Source of the DNA: Myxococcales bacterium
GTDB lineage: Bacteria; Myxococcota_A; UBA796; GCA-2862545
Length of the DNA stretch: 64,000 nt
Assembly: GCA_019634415.1 (NCBI GenBank)
Contig: JAHQVJ010000224.1
Coordinates: forward strand, 115,541 to 179,540
Direction of reading: 5' to 3'
This document shows positions 30,701 through 38,800 of this stretch, piece by piece. Made by a program: the position numbers and the translations under genes. The notes below the pieces were generated by a model that made no database searches, had not been told where the DNA came from, and saw only the letters and a list, made by a program, of their open reading frames with translations. Numbering within the stretch: the first letter of the stretch is position 1; every line of letters starts with the position of its first letter.

Positions 30701-31006
30701 GGCCAGCTCCATGGCGAGGTAGGGATTCCCCTTCACCAGTGCGCCGCCGCTGTCCTCCGCGGCTTGCTCGTCCACGGTGCCCGCATCGAACACCCACACG
30801 ATGCCCGGGTGCGTCAGCGACGCCACCGCCCGGACCTCGTTGCGAAACGTCTCAGGTGCCGACCGCGATCGCTGAACGGCGCGATGGAACACCTTCACGG
30901 CCACGTCGAGACCTGTGGTGGCGTGGACCCCACGGTACACCACGCCGGTCCCCCCACGGCCGACCGGCTCCTTCAGCTCGAACGGTCCCAGCGACACGCG
31001 GCTCAC
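27704..31006 (-). CDS. Ser/Thr protein kinase with STAND-like ATPase and TPR repeats
   Basis: 1100 residues. The N-terminal kinase domain (about 8-280) has GRGGTGVVYR, the ATP-binding Lys38 in 'VAVKVF', the catalytic loop HRDLKPGN (139-146), DFG (163-165) and 'SPEQI'. Next is a P-loop ATPase with GPTGVGKT (353-360) and Walker B 'CVLVLDDAH'. The final 450 residues are helical repeats of TPR type. This PknK-like order (kinase, AAA/STAND, TPR) is common in myxobacteria and acts as a cytoplasmic signal-transduction switch. No transmembrane segment is seen. It is followed by a coupled lipoprotein gene and preceded, 10 bases upstream, by cydB. Confidence 0.92.
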   Translation of the reverse strand: MSRVSLGPFELKEPVGRGGTGVVYRGVHATTGLDVAVKVFHRAVQRSRSAPETFRNEVRAVASLTHPGIVWVFDAGTVDEQAAEDSGGALVKGNPYLAMELASGGTLATWSPPSYDEVHALLEELLSALAHAHARNVVHRDLKPGNVLLCTHHDVRPGWKLTDFGIAANFEQTQEKSLSTGIVGTLSYMSPEQISGSWRWFGPWTDLYSLGCVLYRVLGGVRPWANVRGAALLTAHLERQPEPLRSGVPLPAGFDGWLATLLQKRPQERFPTAFDALEALRALGPPGHVPPPREDPETSGGSWPPPRLVGAGLGLMPFRTPPLVGRQVERRLLWRLLSEAIEEGRSKVVLIRGPTGVGKTRLAKWVAEVGHERLGLPFLLGEARRGEAPSVALSRPLRRWLRIDRLSSDDRTHLLRQRFPGAEAPWLEELGSTLAAEEEGDEITGEGARLVISEALARIGTPKGGCVLVLDDAHASPDVLSFCQMLARSARRGVAIVAVVALSDEGLSEDQAASDLARELEELAVGTVVLGPLQRDDHSRMVSAMLPMDATLAAQLGERTGFNPMHSVQVLQDWARSGALSRSAAGYVLEGPTPNVPPMDDVWQRRLQAVVGDLPHAAQGLLECAATLGSQVDEGEWQRVTDDPQAVFGAKGQVVLLPENARMRSVLRGRLLAARLVEETASGWAFVHEMFREFVLEVARAEGRLARHHRACARMLLHTKGSHRFAERIGRHLLAGHRPESAIPQLRLGIHRRRQQAGEAAALPLLALLKSALEQAKVPASERPWCELAVLRGDVLVRLGRLDQARQEAIRAMQIAESTGATELGVRATWILARVLVAEGDPAAADSHLADAEDRMAGIEDPGLLGQIHAARSRCARERGELGPSRGHAVMAAQALAAAGADARVAEAWQVLGEDALADGRLDDAERFASHAWRRQHQSPVGQAVSERLLGQVALARGDLEAARRRLRHAADTLRRLGNAQADQAMLALAQVHLAREAWADAQTVATSLMRLRGFEPYAPSHVAAHCVLAAACAGAGDWVAFDAHLERVDHAKLRVRTYKPEIEATLGLAAQRSRAAGEPARAAKAHTLAAAFGRNAVEW

Positions 31007-31015
31007 GTCCCGAGT

Positions 31016-32008
31016 CTACCGCCCTTTGAACACCACCATCAGCCACACGTACGCAGGCACCAGCGGCACGGCGCCGAGGGTGAGTACCGTGAGCATCGTC
31101 CAGAGGACGTTCGGAGGCGCAGAGTCGGCCACCGACAGGTCGGGTGGCACCACCATCGGGTACTGCGACAGCGCCCATCCTCCCACCACCAGCACGACTT
31201 GAATCACGGTGAGATCGCGCGAGAGCCGAAAGCGACGAGCCCAGAGCGCCCCGATGCATCCCAAGCCACATCCGGCCACGGCCAGCTGGAGCGGAAGCGA
31301 CCAGGGGGCGGCCCACAACCCCTCCCACACCCTCGGCGCGCCGTGCCGAGCGAGGAAGAAGGCGAGCCAGGCCAACACGAAGACCGCCCCCGAGGCCCAC
31401 AGCCCTCGCAGGCGGAAGTCCTCCTGCAGCGCCGGCGCGTCACGCGTGTCGAGGGTGAGGTAGACCGCAGCAAGGAATCCGAAGATGGCCAGCGTGAGCA
31501 AGCCCACCACGAACGGGAAGGGGGCCAACCACGACGCGAAGAAGCCAGTCTGGACCACGCCGTCCACGACGCGGATCTGGCCCGAGGCGATGGCACCCAC
31601 CACCATGCCCAGCAACACGGGAGTCACGGTGCTGGACGTGGCGAATACCCAGCTGAAGCCACGCTGGACGTCGTCGGTGCGTGGTGCGTAGGCACGGAAG
31701 ACGAACGCCGACCCCCGGAGCACCACCCCCACCAGCATGAGGGTGAGCGGGACGTGTAGCGCGGTGCTGATCGCGGAGAACGCCTTGGGAAAGGCCACGA
31801 AGGTGATGACCAGCGCCACGATGACCCATACGTGGTTGGCTTCCCAGATCGGGCCGATGGCGTTCGCGATGGCCCGCCGCTGCTCCACCTGGCGTGGGCC
31901 GAACGCCAACAGGTCCCACAGCCCCCCGCCGAAGTCCGCCCCCCCTGTGAGCACGTACAAGACGAGCACGGCCCCGAGCACGGCGGCCACCAGCACTTCG
32001 GGGGTCAT
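31016..32008 (-). CDS. cydB: Cytochrome bd ubiquinol oxidase subunit II
   Basis: 330 residues, eight to nine membrane segments. The N-terminal 'LTGGADFGGGLWDLLA', 'IGPIWEANHVWVIVALVITFVAFP' and 'VLRGSAFVFRAYAP' are standard CydB features, including the Trp/Glu-rich site near the quinol/heme face. With CydA it forms a terminal quinol oxidase in the inner membrane. The start overlaps the cydA stop (ATGA, 32005-32008). The kinase gene follows after ten bases, so the oxidase and the regulator may share a transcript. Confidence 0.93.
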   Translation of the reverse strand: MTPEVLVAAVLGAVLVLYVLTGGADFGGGLWDLLAFGPRQVEQRRAIANAIGPIWEANHVWVIVALVITFVAFPKAFSAISTALHVPLTLMLVGVVLRGSAFVFRAYAPRTDDVQRGFSWVFATSSTVTPVLLGMVVGAIASGQIRVVDGVVQTGFFASWLAPFPFVVGLLTLAIFGFLAAVYLTLDTRDAPALQEDFRLRGLWASGAVFVLAWLAFFLARHGAPRVWEGLWAAPWSLPLQLAVAGCGLGCIGALWARRFRLSRDLTVIQVVLVVGGWALSQYPMVVPPDLSVADSAPPNVLWTMLTVLTLGAVPLVPAYVWLMVVFKGR

Positions 32009-33306
32009 GCGTCGGGGCTCGACAGGAACTGGCGCCGCAACAGGACTGCCGTGACCACGCCGAGCAGCAGGTACAGGCCCGAGAACAGCAGAAACGGAAC
32101 CGTCAGATGGGGCACGGGGGTGACGGCCTCGGCCGTACGCATGAACCCCGTCACCACCCAGGGCTGGCGCCCCACCTCGGTGGCCGTCCAGCCAGCCTCG
32201 ATCCCCACGATGCCCAAGGGGGCCGTGGCCATCACCAGCGCCAGGAACCTCGGCTGATCGGGCAGACCACGCCGGCGAAGGGCGAGCACGCCGCCCACCA
32301 CCGTGGTCACGGCCATGCCTCCCGCGGTGCCGAGCATGATCTGGTACGCCAAGTGGGTCACCGCCACTGGTGGGCGGTCCTCCGGAGGAATGTCCGACAG
32401 GCCCACCACCTCCGCCTCCACGTCACCGTAGGCCAGCCACGACAGCAAGCCAGGGATCTCGAGGCCGTAGTGGGTGACCTCGGCCTCCTCGTCGGGCCAG
32501 CCTCCGATGACGAAGGGGGCTCGCTGCTGCGTGTCCCAGTGGGCCTCCAGGGCCGCGAGCTTGACGGGCTGGTAGTGCGCCACGGCATGTCCGACCACGT
32601 GTCCCGTGAGCGGCTGCGCCATGGTGGCCAGGCCCGCGACCACCAGGGCGAGTGCGAGCCCTCGGCGGTGGAAGCCATTGGTGCGATCCGAGCGCAACAT
32701 CCAGGCGTGAATGCCGGCCACGAGCCAAGCCGTGGCGAGGAACGCGGCCACGGTCATGTGCAGAACCTGCCCGAAGGAGGACGGATTCGCCATCGCCGCC
32801 CACGGATCGATGTCCACCAGTGTGCCGTCCGCCGCGACCCGAAACCCCGCGGGCGTGTTCATCCAGGCGTTGGCCGTGACGACGAACGCGCCCGACAGTG
32901 CGCCAGACACCAACACCCCGACCCCGGCCATGAGGTGCGCCGTCCGTGACACCCGATCCCAGCCATACAGGTAGACGCCCAGGCAGATGGCCTCGAAGAA
33001 GAACGCGAACCCCTCCAAGGTGAAGGGCAACCCGATCACGGGCCCCACCTGCTCCATGAAGCGGGGCCAGAGCAAGCCGAGCTCGAAGGACAAGACCGTC
33101 CCCGACACCGCCCCCACGGCGAACAAGATGGCCGCCCCCTTCGCCCAGCGCTTGGCGAGCTCGAGCCAGATCCCGTCTGTCGTGCGCAGCCACAGGCCCT
33201 CGGCGATCACCATCAGCAACGGCAAGCCGATGCCCGCCGTCGCAAACACCATGTGAAATGCGAGGGACATGGCCATCTGGGAGCGGGCAGCGAGCAGGTC
33301 CGTCAA
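32005..33306 (-). CDS. cydA: Cytochrome bd ubiquinol oxidase subunit I (CIO type)
   Basis: 433 residues from a TTG at 33306, supported by AGGAGAGG. Heme-ligand His near residue 18 ('SLAFHMVFATAGIG'), the second His in 'GQVLHMTVAAFLATAW', and the 'GWTATEVGRQPW' motif are all present. The Q-loop is short, as in cyanide-insensitive oxidases rather than the long-loop E. coli CydA. It oxidises quinol and reduces oxygen to water without proton pumping, useful at low oxygen or with respiratory inhibitors. The minus-strand upstream sequence ATAGGATCC could hold a -10 box. The genes cydA and cydB form an overlapping operon. Confidence 0.93.
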   Translation of the reverse strand: MTDLLAARSQMAMSLAFHMVFATAGIGLPLLMVIAEGLWLRTTDGIWLELAKRWAKGAAILFAVGAVSGTVLSFELGLLWPRFMEQVGPVIGLPFTLEGFAFFFEAICLGVYLYGWDRVSRTAHLMAGVGVLVSGALSGAFVVTANAWMNTPAGFRVAADGTLVDIDPWAAMANPSSFGQVLHMTVAAFLATAWLVAGIHAWMLRSDRTNGFHRRGLALALVVAGLATMAQPLTGHVVGHAVAHYQPVKLAALEAHWDTQQRAPFVIGGWPDEEAEVTHYGLEIPGLLSWLAYGDVEAEVVGLSDIPPEDRPPVAVTHLAYQIMLGTAGGMAVTTVVGGVLALRRRGLPDQPRFLALVMATAPLGIVGIEAGWTATEVGRQPWVVTGFMRTAEAVTPVPHLTVPFLLFSGLYLLLGVVTAVLLRRQFLSSPDA

Positions 33307-33420
33307 CGTCCTCTCCTGCTCGGATCCTATGGTGCGCCCCTACCCACACCCACGGCACAAAACGCTGCACGCCGAGGCACAGCTCACCAAAGGGTCGGCC
33401 ACGGCGCTCGCGCGCCGGGA

Positions 33421-33999
33421 CTACAGCGAAGCGGGCTTGGCCTTCTTGGCCTTCTTCTGCCTCGCCTTGTGGCGAGCACGGGCGTTCTTGTTGGAACAAG
33501 CCCGAGAACAGTACTTGGAGTTCGGGCGTCGCGTCTTCTCGCACCCAGGCCAAGCGCACTCTTGGTCCGACCCCGTCGAGCCCCCACGGGCCTCCCGCAC
33601 GGGGGTCACGATGGAAGGCGACACGTGCTGCGACGCCTCCTGCACCTTGGCTCGCCAGCGTCGGTCCTCTTCCTCGCGCCTCCGAGAGGGGTCCACGACG
33701 TGCACGTTGCGCTCCCCAATCATCCGATCGAGGTCCACACCGCCTGCCAAGCCCGACTCCTCCTGCGCTCGCATCGCCGCTGCCAGCCCCGTATCGGCAG
33801 CGTCGAGGGGAGCAGAGGCGTCGTACTCCTTCTTCTGGCGGTCGTACTCCTTGAGGAGCTGCTCCCCGAACATCTGCTTCCCACATCGACAGTGGTAGAC
33901 GAGCTCGAACGCCTGCGCCACGGCCCCGAAGGTTCGATTGTCTCGCTCGATACTGTAATCGAGGCCTTCACACTTCGGGCAGCGCATCTTGAACGCCAT
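33421..33999 (-). CDS. Two-site zinc-ribbon protein of unknown function
   Basis: 192 residues from the ATG at 33999. The N-terminus 'MAFKMRCPKCEGLDYSIERDN' with 'YHCRCGKQMFG' makes a CxxC...CxC ribbon. The C-terminus 'ECAWPGCEKTRRPNSKYCSRACSNKNARARH' makes a second Cys-rich site like zinc knuckles in HNH or recombination-related proteins. The tail is Lys/Arg-rich ('KARQKKAKKAKPASL'), suggesting nucleic-acid binding. The middle is charged and probably disordered. There is no membrane signal. It lies alone between cydA (same strand) and glycerol kinase (divergent). The function is unknown. Confidence 0.7.
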   Translation of the reverse strand: MAFKMRCPKCEGLDYSIERDNRTFGAVAQAFELVYHCRCGKQMFGEQLLKEYDRQKKEYDASAPLDAADTGLAAAMRAQEESGLAGGVDLDRMIGERNVHVVDPSRRREEEDRRWRAKVQEASQHVSPSIVTPVREARGGSTGSDQECAWPGCEKTRRPNSKYCSRACSNKNARARHKARQKKAKKAKPASL

Positions 34000-34350
34000 C
34001 TTCAACGTCTCCGGGGCGAAAGGGTGGTTGGGGCAGGAAGGTCGGGCTGGGGCGGGGAACGCGGTGAGCAACCGACCAACTTGCAGCATCCAAGAGCACT
34101 ATGGGACGGAGAATCCGAGTGCTGGAGGTGCCGCGTACTCGCGAATCCGACGTAAGCCGGCGTCGACGATTGCGCCGCCAGCCTATCCTATGCCGCGCGG
34201 AGGCCACTTTCTGACAACCGCCCACCATGCCCTGCTCATCGAGATCTCACTCTACGGAGATCACCGCTGGAGCGGCGCGCCCGTTGAGCCCCAGTGCTTG
34301 ACAAGGAGTTCGGCAGACACCATGAGGGCGTGGCAACAAAGGAGGGCCAC
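34000..34350. other. Intergenic region upstream of glpK and the zinc-ribbon gene
   Basis: 351 bases without a supported gene, divergent between the zinc-ribbon gene (minus) and glycerol kinase (plus). It contains a TATCCT box at 34184-34189 and a TTGACA box at 34298-34303. No riboswitch-like structure or clear hairpin was recognised. Confidence 0.4.
34298..34326 (+). promoter_or_regulatory. Possible sigma-70 promoter for glpK
   Basis: A perfect TTGACA (34298-34303) is followed 17 bases later by CATGAG (34321-34326), a poor -10 match (three of six). Transcription would begin about 18 bases before the glpK ATG, leaving room for the GGAGGG ribosome site. Confidence 0.3.
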
Positions 34351-35823
34351 ATGGGGGACCTCGTCCTTGCCATCGACCAGGGAACCACGGGCACCACTGC
34401 CCTGCTGATCGACCAGGGCGTTCGTGTGCTCGCCAAGGCGAACGTCGAATTTCCGAACCACTATCCCCAGCCTGGCTACGTCGAGCACGACGCCAGGGAG
34501 ATCTGGGTCAGCGTCGCCTCGGCCGTCAGCCAAGCCATGGAGCGGGCCGGCATCTCGGGCGACCGCATCGCCGCCATCGGAGTGACGAACCAGCGGGAGA
34601 CCTCGCTGTTCTGGGATCGGGTCACGGGCGAAGCCATCCACCGTGCCCTGGTCTGGCAGGACAGGCGCACGGCGGATCGCTGCACGGCCTTGAAGGAAGC
34701 AGGGCACGAGCCCCTCTTCAAGGAGCGCACCGGGCTGGTCCTCGACCCGTACTTCAGCGGAACCAAGGCGGGATGGTTGCTCGACCACGTGGAGGGAGCC
34801 CGAGCGCGCGCCCAGCGTGGCGAGATCCTGTTCGGCACCATCGACACCTGGCTGTGTTGGCGCCTGTGCGGTGCCCACGTCACCGACCCGTCCAACGCCT
34901 CCCGCACCCTGATGTTCGACCTCCATCGACTGGACTGGGACGACGAGCTCCTCGGCCTACTCGACGTGCCGCGCGCGGCGCTACCGCACGTGGTGGACTC
35001 CTCGCAGGTCTATGGGCACACCCGAGGGCTGAACTTCCTGCCCGACGGCATTCCCGTCGCGGGGCTCATCGGCGACCAGCAGGGCGCTCTCTTCGGGCAA
35101 GCCTGCTTCGGTCAGGGGCTCGCCAAGTGCACCTACGGCACCGGCGCCTTCATCCTGATGAACACTGGCCTGGCTCCCGCGGCCTCCGATCACGGCTTGC
35201 TCACCACCGTCGCCTGGCGGCTGGGCGGCAGCACAACCTATGCGCTGGAGGGGTCGGCCTTCGTGGCCGGCGCCGCGGTGCAGTGGCTGCGCGATGGCCT
35301 CGGCCTGTTCTCCGATGCCAGCGAGGTGGAAGCACTGGCGGCGAGTGTCTCCAGCTCCGAGGGGGTCACGTTCGTACCTGCCCTCACGGGCTTGGGCGCA
35401 CCGCACTGGCGTCCCGAGGCACGAGGCATCATCACCGGCATCACGCGCGGCACCACTCGGGCCCACATCGCCCGGGCAACCTTGGATGGCATCGCACTGC
35501 AGATCGACGAGATCCTGTTCGCCATGTGCAACGACCTGGGTGCCCCGCTGGCCGAGCTGCGGGTGGACGGCGGCGCCAGCGCGAACAACCTGCTCATGCA
35601 GCGCCAAGCCGATCTGCTGGGCGTGCCGTGCGTGCGCCCGCGCGTCCTGGAGACCACGGGGCTGGGCAGCGGACTGCTCGCGGGCCTGGCCACGGGGTTG
35701 TGGAGCTCCACCGACGAGGTCACCTCCGCCTGGTCGGAGGATCGGCGCTTCTCGCCAGCAGGTGACGACGCGGAGATCACGAGCACGAGGAACGCCTGGC
35801 GCGAGGCGGTCCGTCGAGCCTAG
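34351..35823 (+). CDS. glpK: Glycerol kinase
   Basis: 490 residues from the ATG at 34351, chosen for GGAGGG eight bases upstream; normal length for the family. It has 'LAIDQGTTGTTALLID' (phosphate 1), 'VTNQRETSLFWDR', 'WQDRRTAD', 'YFSGTKAGWLLDHV', 'GDQQGALFGQACF' with the catalytic Asp, 'CTYGTGAFILMNTG' and 'DGGASANNLLMQ' (adenosine). It phosphorylates glycerol to sn-glycerol 3-phosphate with ATP in the cytoplasm. No glycerol facilitator or G3P dehydrogenase gene is in the window. It ends seven bases from the convergent OmpA-family gene. Confidence 0.95.
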   Translation: MGDLVLAIDQGTTGTTALLIDQGVRVLAKANVEFPNHYPQPGYVEHDAREIWVSVASAVSQAMERAGISGDRIAAIGVTNQRETSLFWDRVTGEAIHRALVWQDRRTADRCTALKEAGHEPLFKERTGLVLDPYFSGTKAGWLLDHVEGARARAQRGEILFGTIDTWLCWRLCGAHVTDPSNASRTLMFDLHRLDWDDELLGLLDVPRAALPHVVDSSQVYGHTRGLNFLPDGIPVAGLIGDQQGALFGQACFGQGLAKCTYGTGAFILMNTGLAPAASDHGLLTTVAWRLGGSTTYALEGSAFVAGAAVQWLRDGLGLFSDASEVEALAASVSSSEGVTFVPALTGLGAPHWRPEARGIITGITRGTTRAHIARATLDGIALQIDEILFAMCNDLGAPLAELRVDGGASANNLLMQRQADLLGVPCVRPRVLETTGLGSGLLAGLATGLWSSTDEVTSAWSEDRRFSPAGDDAEITSTRNAWREAVRRA

Positions 35824-35830
35824 GGGTTGA

Positions 35831-38800
35831 CTACTCCGTGATCAGGAACTCCACGCGGCGGTTCTCCGCTCGGCCCTCGGTGGTGTCGTTGCTGGTTCGC
35901 GGACGGCCGCGGCCGTACCCCACCGGGTAGAGCTTCTCCGGAGCGACCCCGCGAGACCGGAGGGCCTCGACCACCGCCTGCGCTCGGAGCTGCGACAGAC
36001 GCTGATTCACCGGCACGCTGCCGATGTTGTCGGTGTGGCCCTGGACCTCCACCCGCACGATGAGGGGTTCCGCCAGGATGGCATCGGCCACCTCGTCGAG
36101 GACTCCGTCGGAGTCTGGCCGGAGCGTGGCCTTGTTGAAGTCGAACTGGATCCGCTGCTTGATGACGATCTGCTGATCCCTGAGCTCGGCGCTGCTCTCG
36201 CGCAGCACGACCTCGACTGCCGTGGCCTCGTCCCCGGGCGCGATGACCTTGCGAGCCTCCCCGCTCAGGCTGCCCGCCGTCGCATACAGCCTCCAGCTCC
36301 CCGGGGGCACCGACACCAACGCGTTGCCATCGGACTCCGTCCGGAAGGCCTCTCGGTCCTCGGGACCGTCCCGCAGCTGGACCCGAGCAGGAAGGAGCTG
36401 GCCATCTGCGTTGCGGGTGATCACCCGCAGCGGCGTCTGCACCCAGTCCAGCGTGACGCGCCGGGTATTGAACCCCTCCTGGAGGACCACCTCGATGGGA
36501 CCACTGTCCTGGAAGTGCTCGCCGCCAACCCGCAGAGAGACCGATCCGGCCTCGAGCGAATCGACAGCGATGCGCCCACCGGCACCACTGGGCGCCCCCA
36601 ACGGCTGGCCGTCCACCGTCATCGTCGCTCCGGTGATGGCGGTGCCCGTCCGATCCTCCACCTCGACGAACAGCGTGGCAACCCCTACCGGCGGAGGCTT
36701 CAACTCCACGCGCACGTCCGTCAGGCCTGGCTGATCACCGATATCCACGGTGGACTCACCCACCCCTCGCTGTGGGGAGGTGGCCAGTACCACCCAGGTC
36801 CCAGGGTCGAGCTGAGCCAGTCGCGTTCCCTCCGCATCCGCTGCCACGGGTGGGCGCCGCGACGGCCCGAGGAACCGGACGATGGCGTCGGAGACGGGCT
36901 CCTCCCCTTCCACCACCGACACCCGAACCGCTCCTGTGGCCCACTGCAGGCCCACCGTCTCCTCCTGGGGACCCTCCTGCAGCGTCAGACCTCGCCGCTC
37001 GTCGAGGAAGAGCGGGTGCGACACGTCCGCCACGCGCTCCCCCACCCTGAGCTTCTGCAGCTCCAGGGAGCCGGTGTTGGAGGTGCTCCCCAGGCGCACG
37101 CCATCCAGCGCCACGGCCGCCCCGTGCACGGGGGATGCCTCCGGATCCTGCACCGTGACGACGAGATCCGCCGAGCCCTGCTCGCTGGGGAGCAGCTCGA
37201 ACTGCACCACGTGCAGCACGTTCGACTGGGGAGCCACTACGAGGCTGCGCTGCTGCGCTCCCAGCGACTCACTGGTGACCAGCACCGTCCAGTCACCGGC
37301 ACCGAGCTCCGTCTGCCCACGGCCGAGCGGGCCCAGCTCCAGCGGGGTGCGGCTCGACGGCCCGAGGAACCGAGCCACGGCATCCGAGACCGCACGCCCC
37401 TCGCTGCGCACCACCACGTCCACCTGACCTGGCAGCCACTCCATCCGGATGGTCTGCTCCTGCGTGCCCGCCCCCAGCAGCACGCTCCGCGGCGGCACGG
37501 CCACCGTGCGCTCGCGCTGCACCTGCAGGGTCCGCACCCCCGGGCTCAGCCCCAGCAGGCTCACGGAGCCACCGGTGGAGGTCTCCCCCAGTCGCTCTCC
37601 GTCCAGCGCAATCTCCACCCCGTCGACCGGCTGCCCCGATGGATCCACCACGTGGACCACCAGCGCCGCCAGCCCCTGCTCGGGCGGACGCAACACCACG
37701 AGCACGTCGATCAGGTCGTACTCGTCTTCGGGCACCTCGATGGCGCGCTCCTGGACCCCGTAGGACTCCGAGGACACCACCAGCGTCCAGCTCCCGGGAC
37801 CCAGCACGGTGACCCGTCGACCGGTCTCCCCGAGTGCCATGGGGGCCAGCCGTCGCTGCCCCACGAAGCGAGCGACGGCATCCGGAACCACGACGTCGTC
37901 GGGGCCGCGCACGGTCACCCGCACCGATCCCGGCTGCCGGGCGAGCACCAGCGGCACGGCCGATCCGTCTGCACGGATCTGGGGCACCACCGCCGTGGTG
38001 TAGTCGGGGTGACGCACCTCGACCTCGTGCGGCTCGTCCGAGAGTCCCTCGACCTCGAGCACCCCCGCCGTGCCGGTGGCTCCCACCGGCCGACCGTCCA
38101 CGAGGACACGGGCGAACGCCACGGGCTCTCCCTCGGGAGTCTGCAGGTCCAACACCAGGCTACTCGACCCCTCGATGGGTAGCAGCACGACGTCCAGAGG
38201 CTCGGGAGGTCGCCCCGACCGGGGCACCTCCACCCGCCGGGTCTGGGGTCCGAAGCCCTCGGCTTGCAGCGTCACGCGATGGGAGCCCGGCGGGAGCTCC
38301 ACCTCGCCGAGCACACCGGTCACGACGGTGCCGTCCTCCGCAGTGGCCACCACGCCGACAGGAACGTCCGCACCCTCCTGATCCACCACCCGGCCGTCCA
38401 AGGTGGCCGGCTGCCACCCCATGACGACGTCGACCTCGACGATGCCCTCGGCGGGCTGCGGAACCGTCGTGTCCAACAGAGAGGGCGCCCTCACCACCAG
38501 GCCGCGGCTCCAGCGCACATCGGCCAGGTCCGCCGCTCCCGAGCCATCCGTCAGGCCCAGCACCGCGGCGCCATTGAGCACGGTCGCTCCACCGACGGGC
38601 ACGCCGCTCGGGTCGGCCACACGCAGCCGCAGCGGCACGGAGGGGGGCTCCTCCACGCTGGCGTAGCCGGCACCGAAGAACACCCGGCCGTTGGCGGCGC
38701 CCACACCCGACGTCACGCCCCGACCAAGCGCTGCAGCGGCGAACGGACCCGTGCCATGGATCCCCGACCGAAGCGTGAGGAAGGCCTCCACCGGAGCACC

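Noticed and set aside
28196..31759. Very long plus-strand open frame opposite the kinase and cydB genes
   Set aside because: It spans several clear genes on the other strand and has no recognisable domain.
36035..38182. Long plus-strand open frame opposite the OmpA-family gene
   Set aside because: Its composition is His/Arg/Gln-rich and mirrors the coding strand; no start signal or domain is present.
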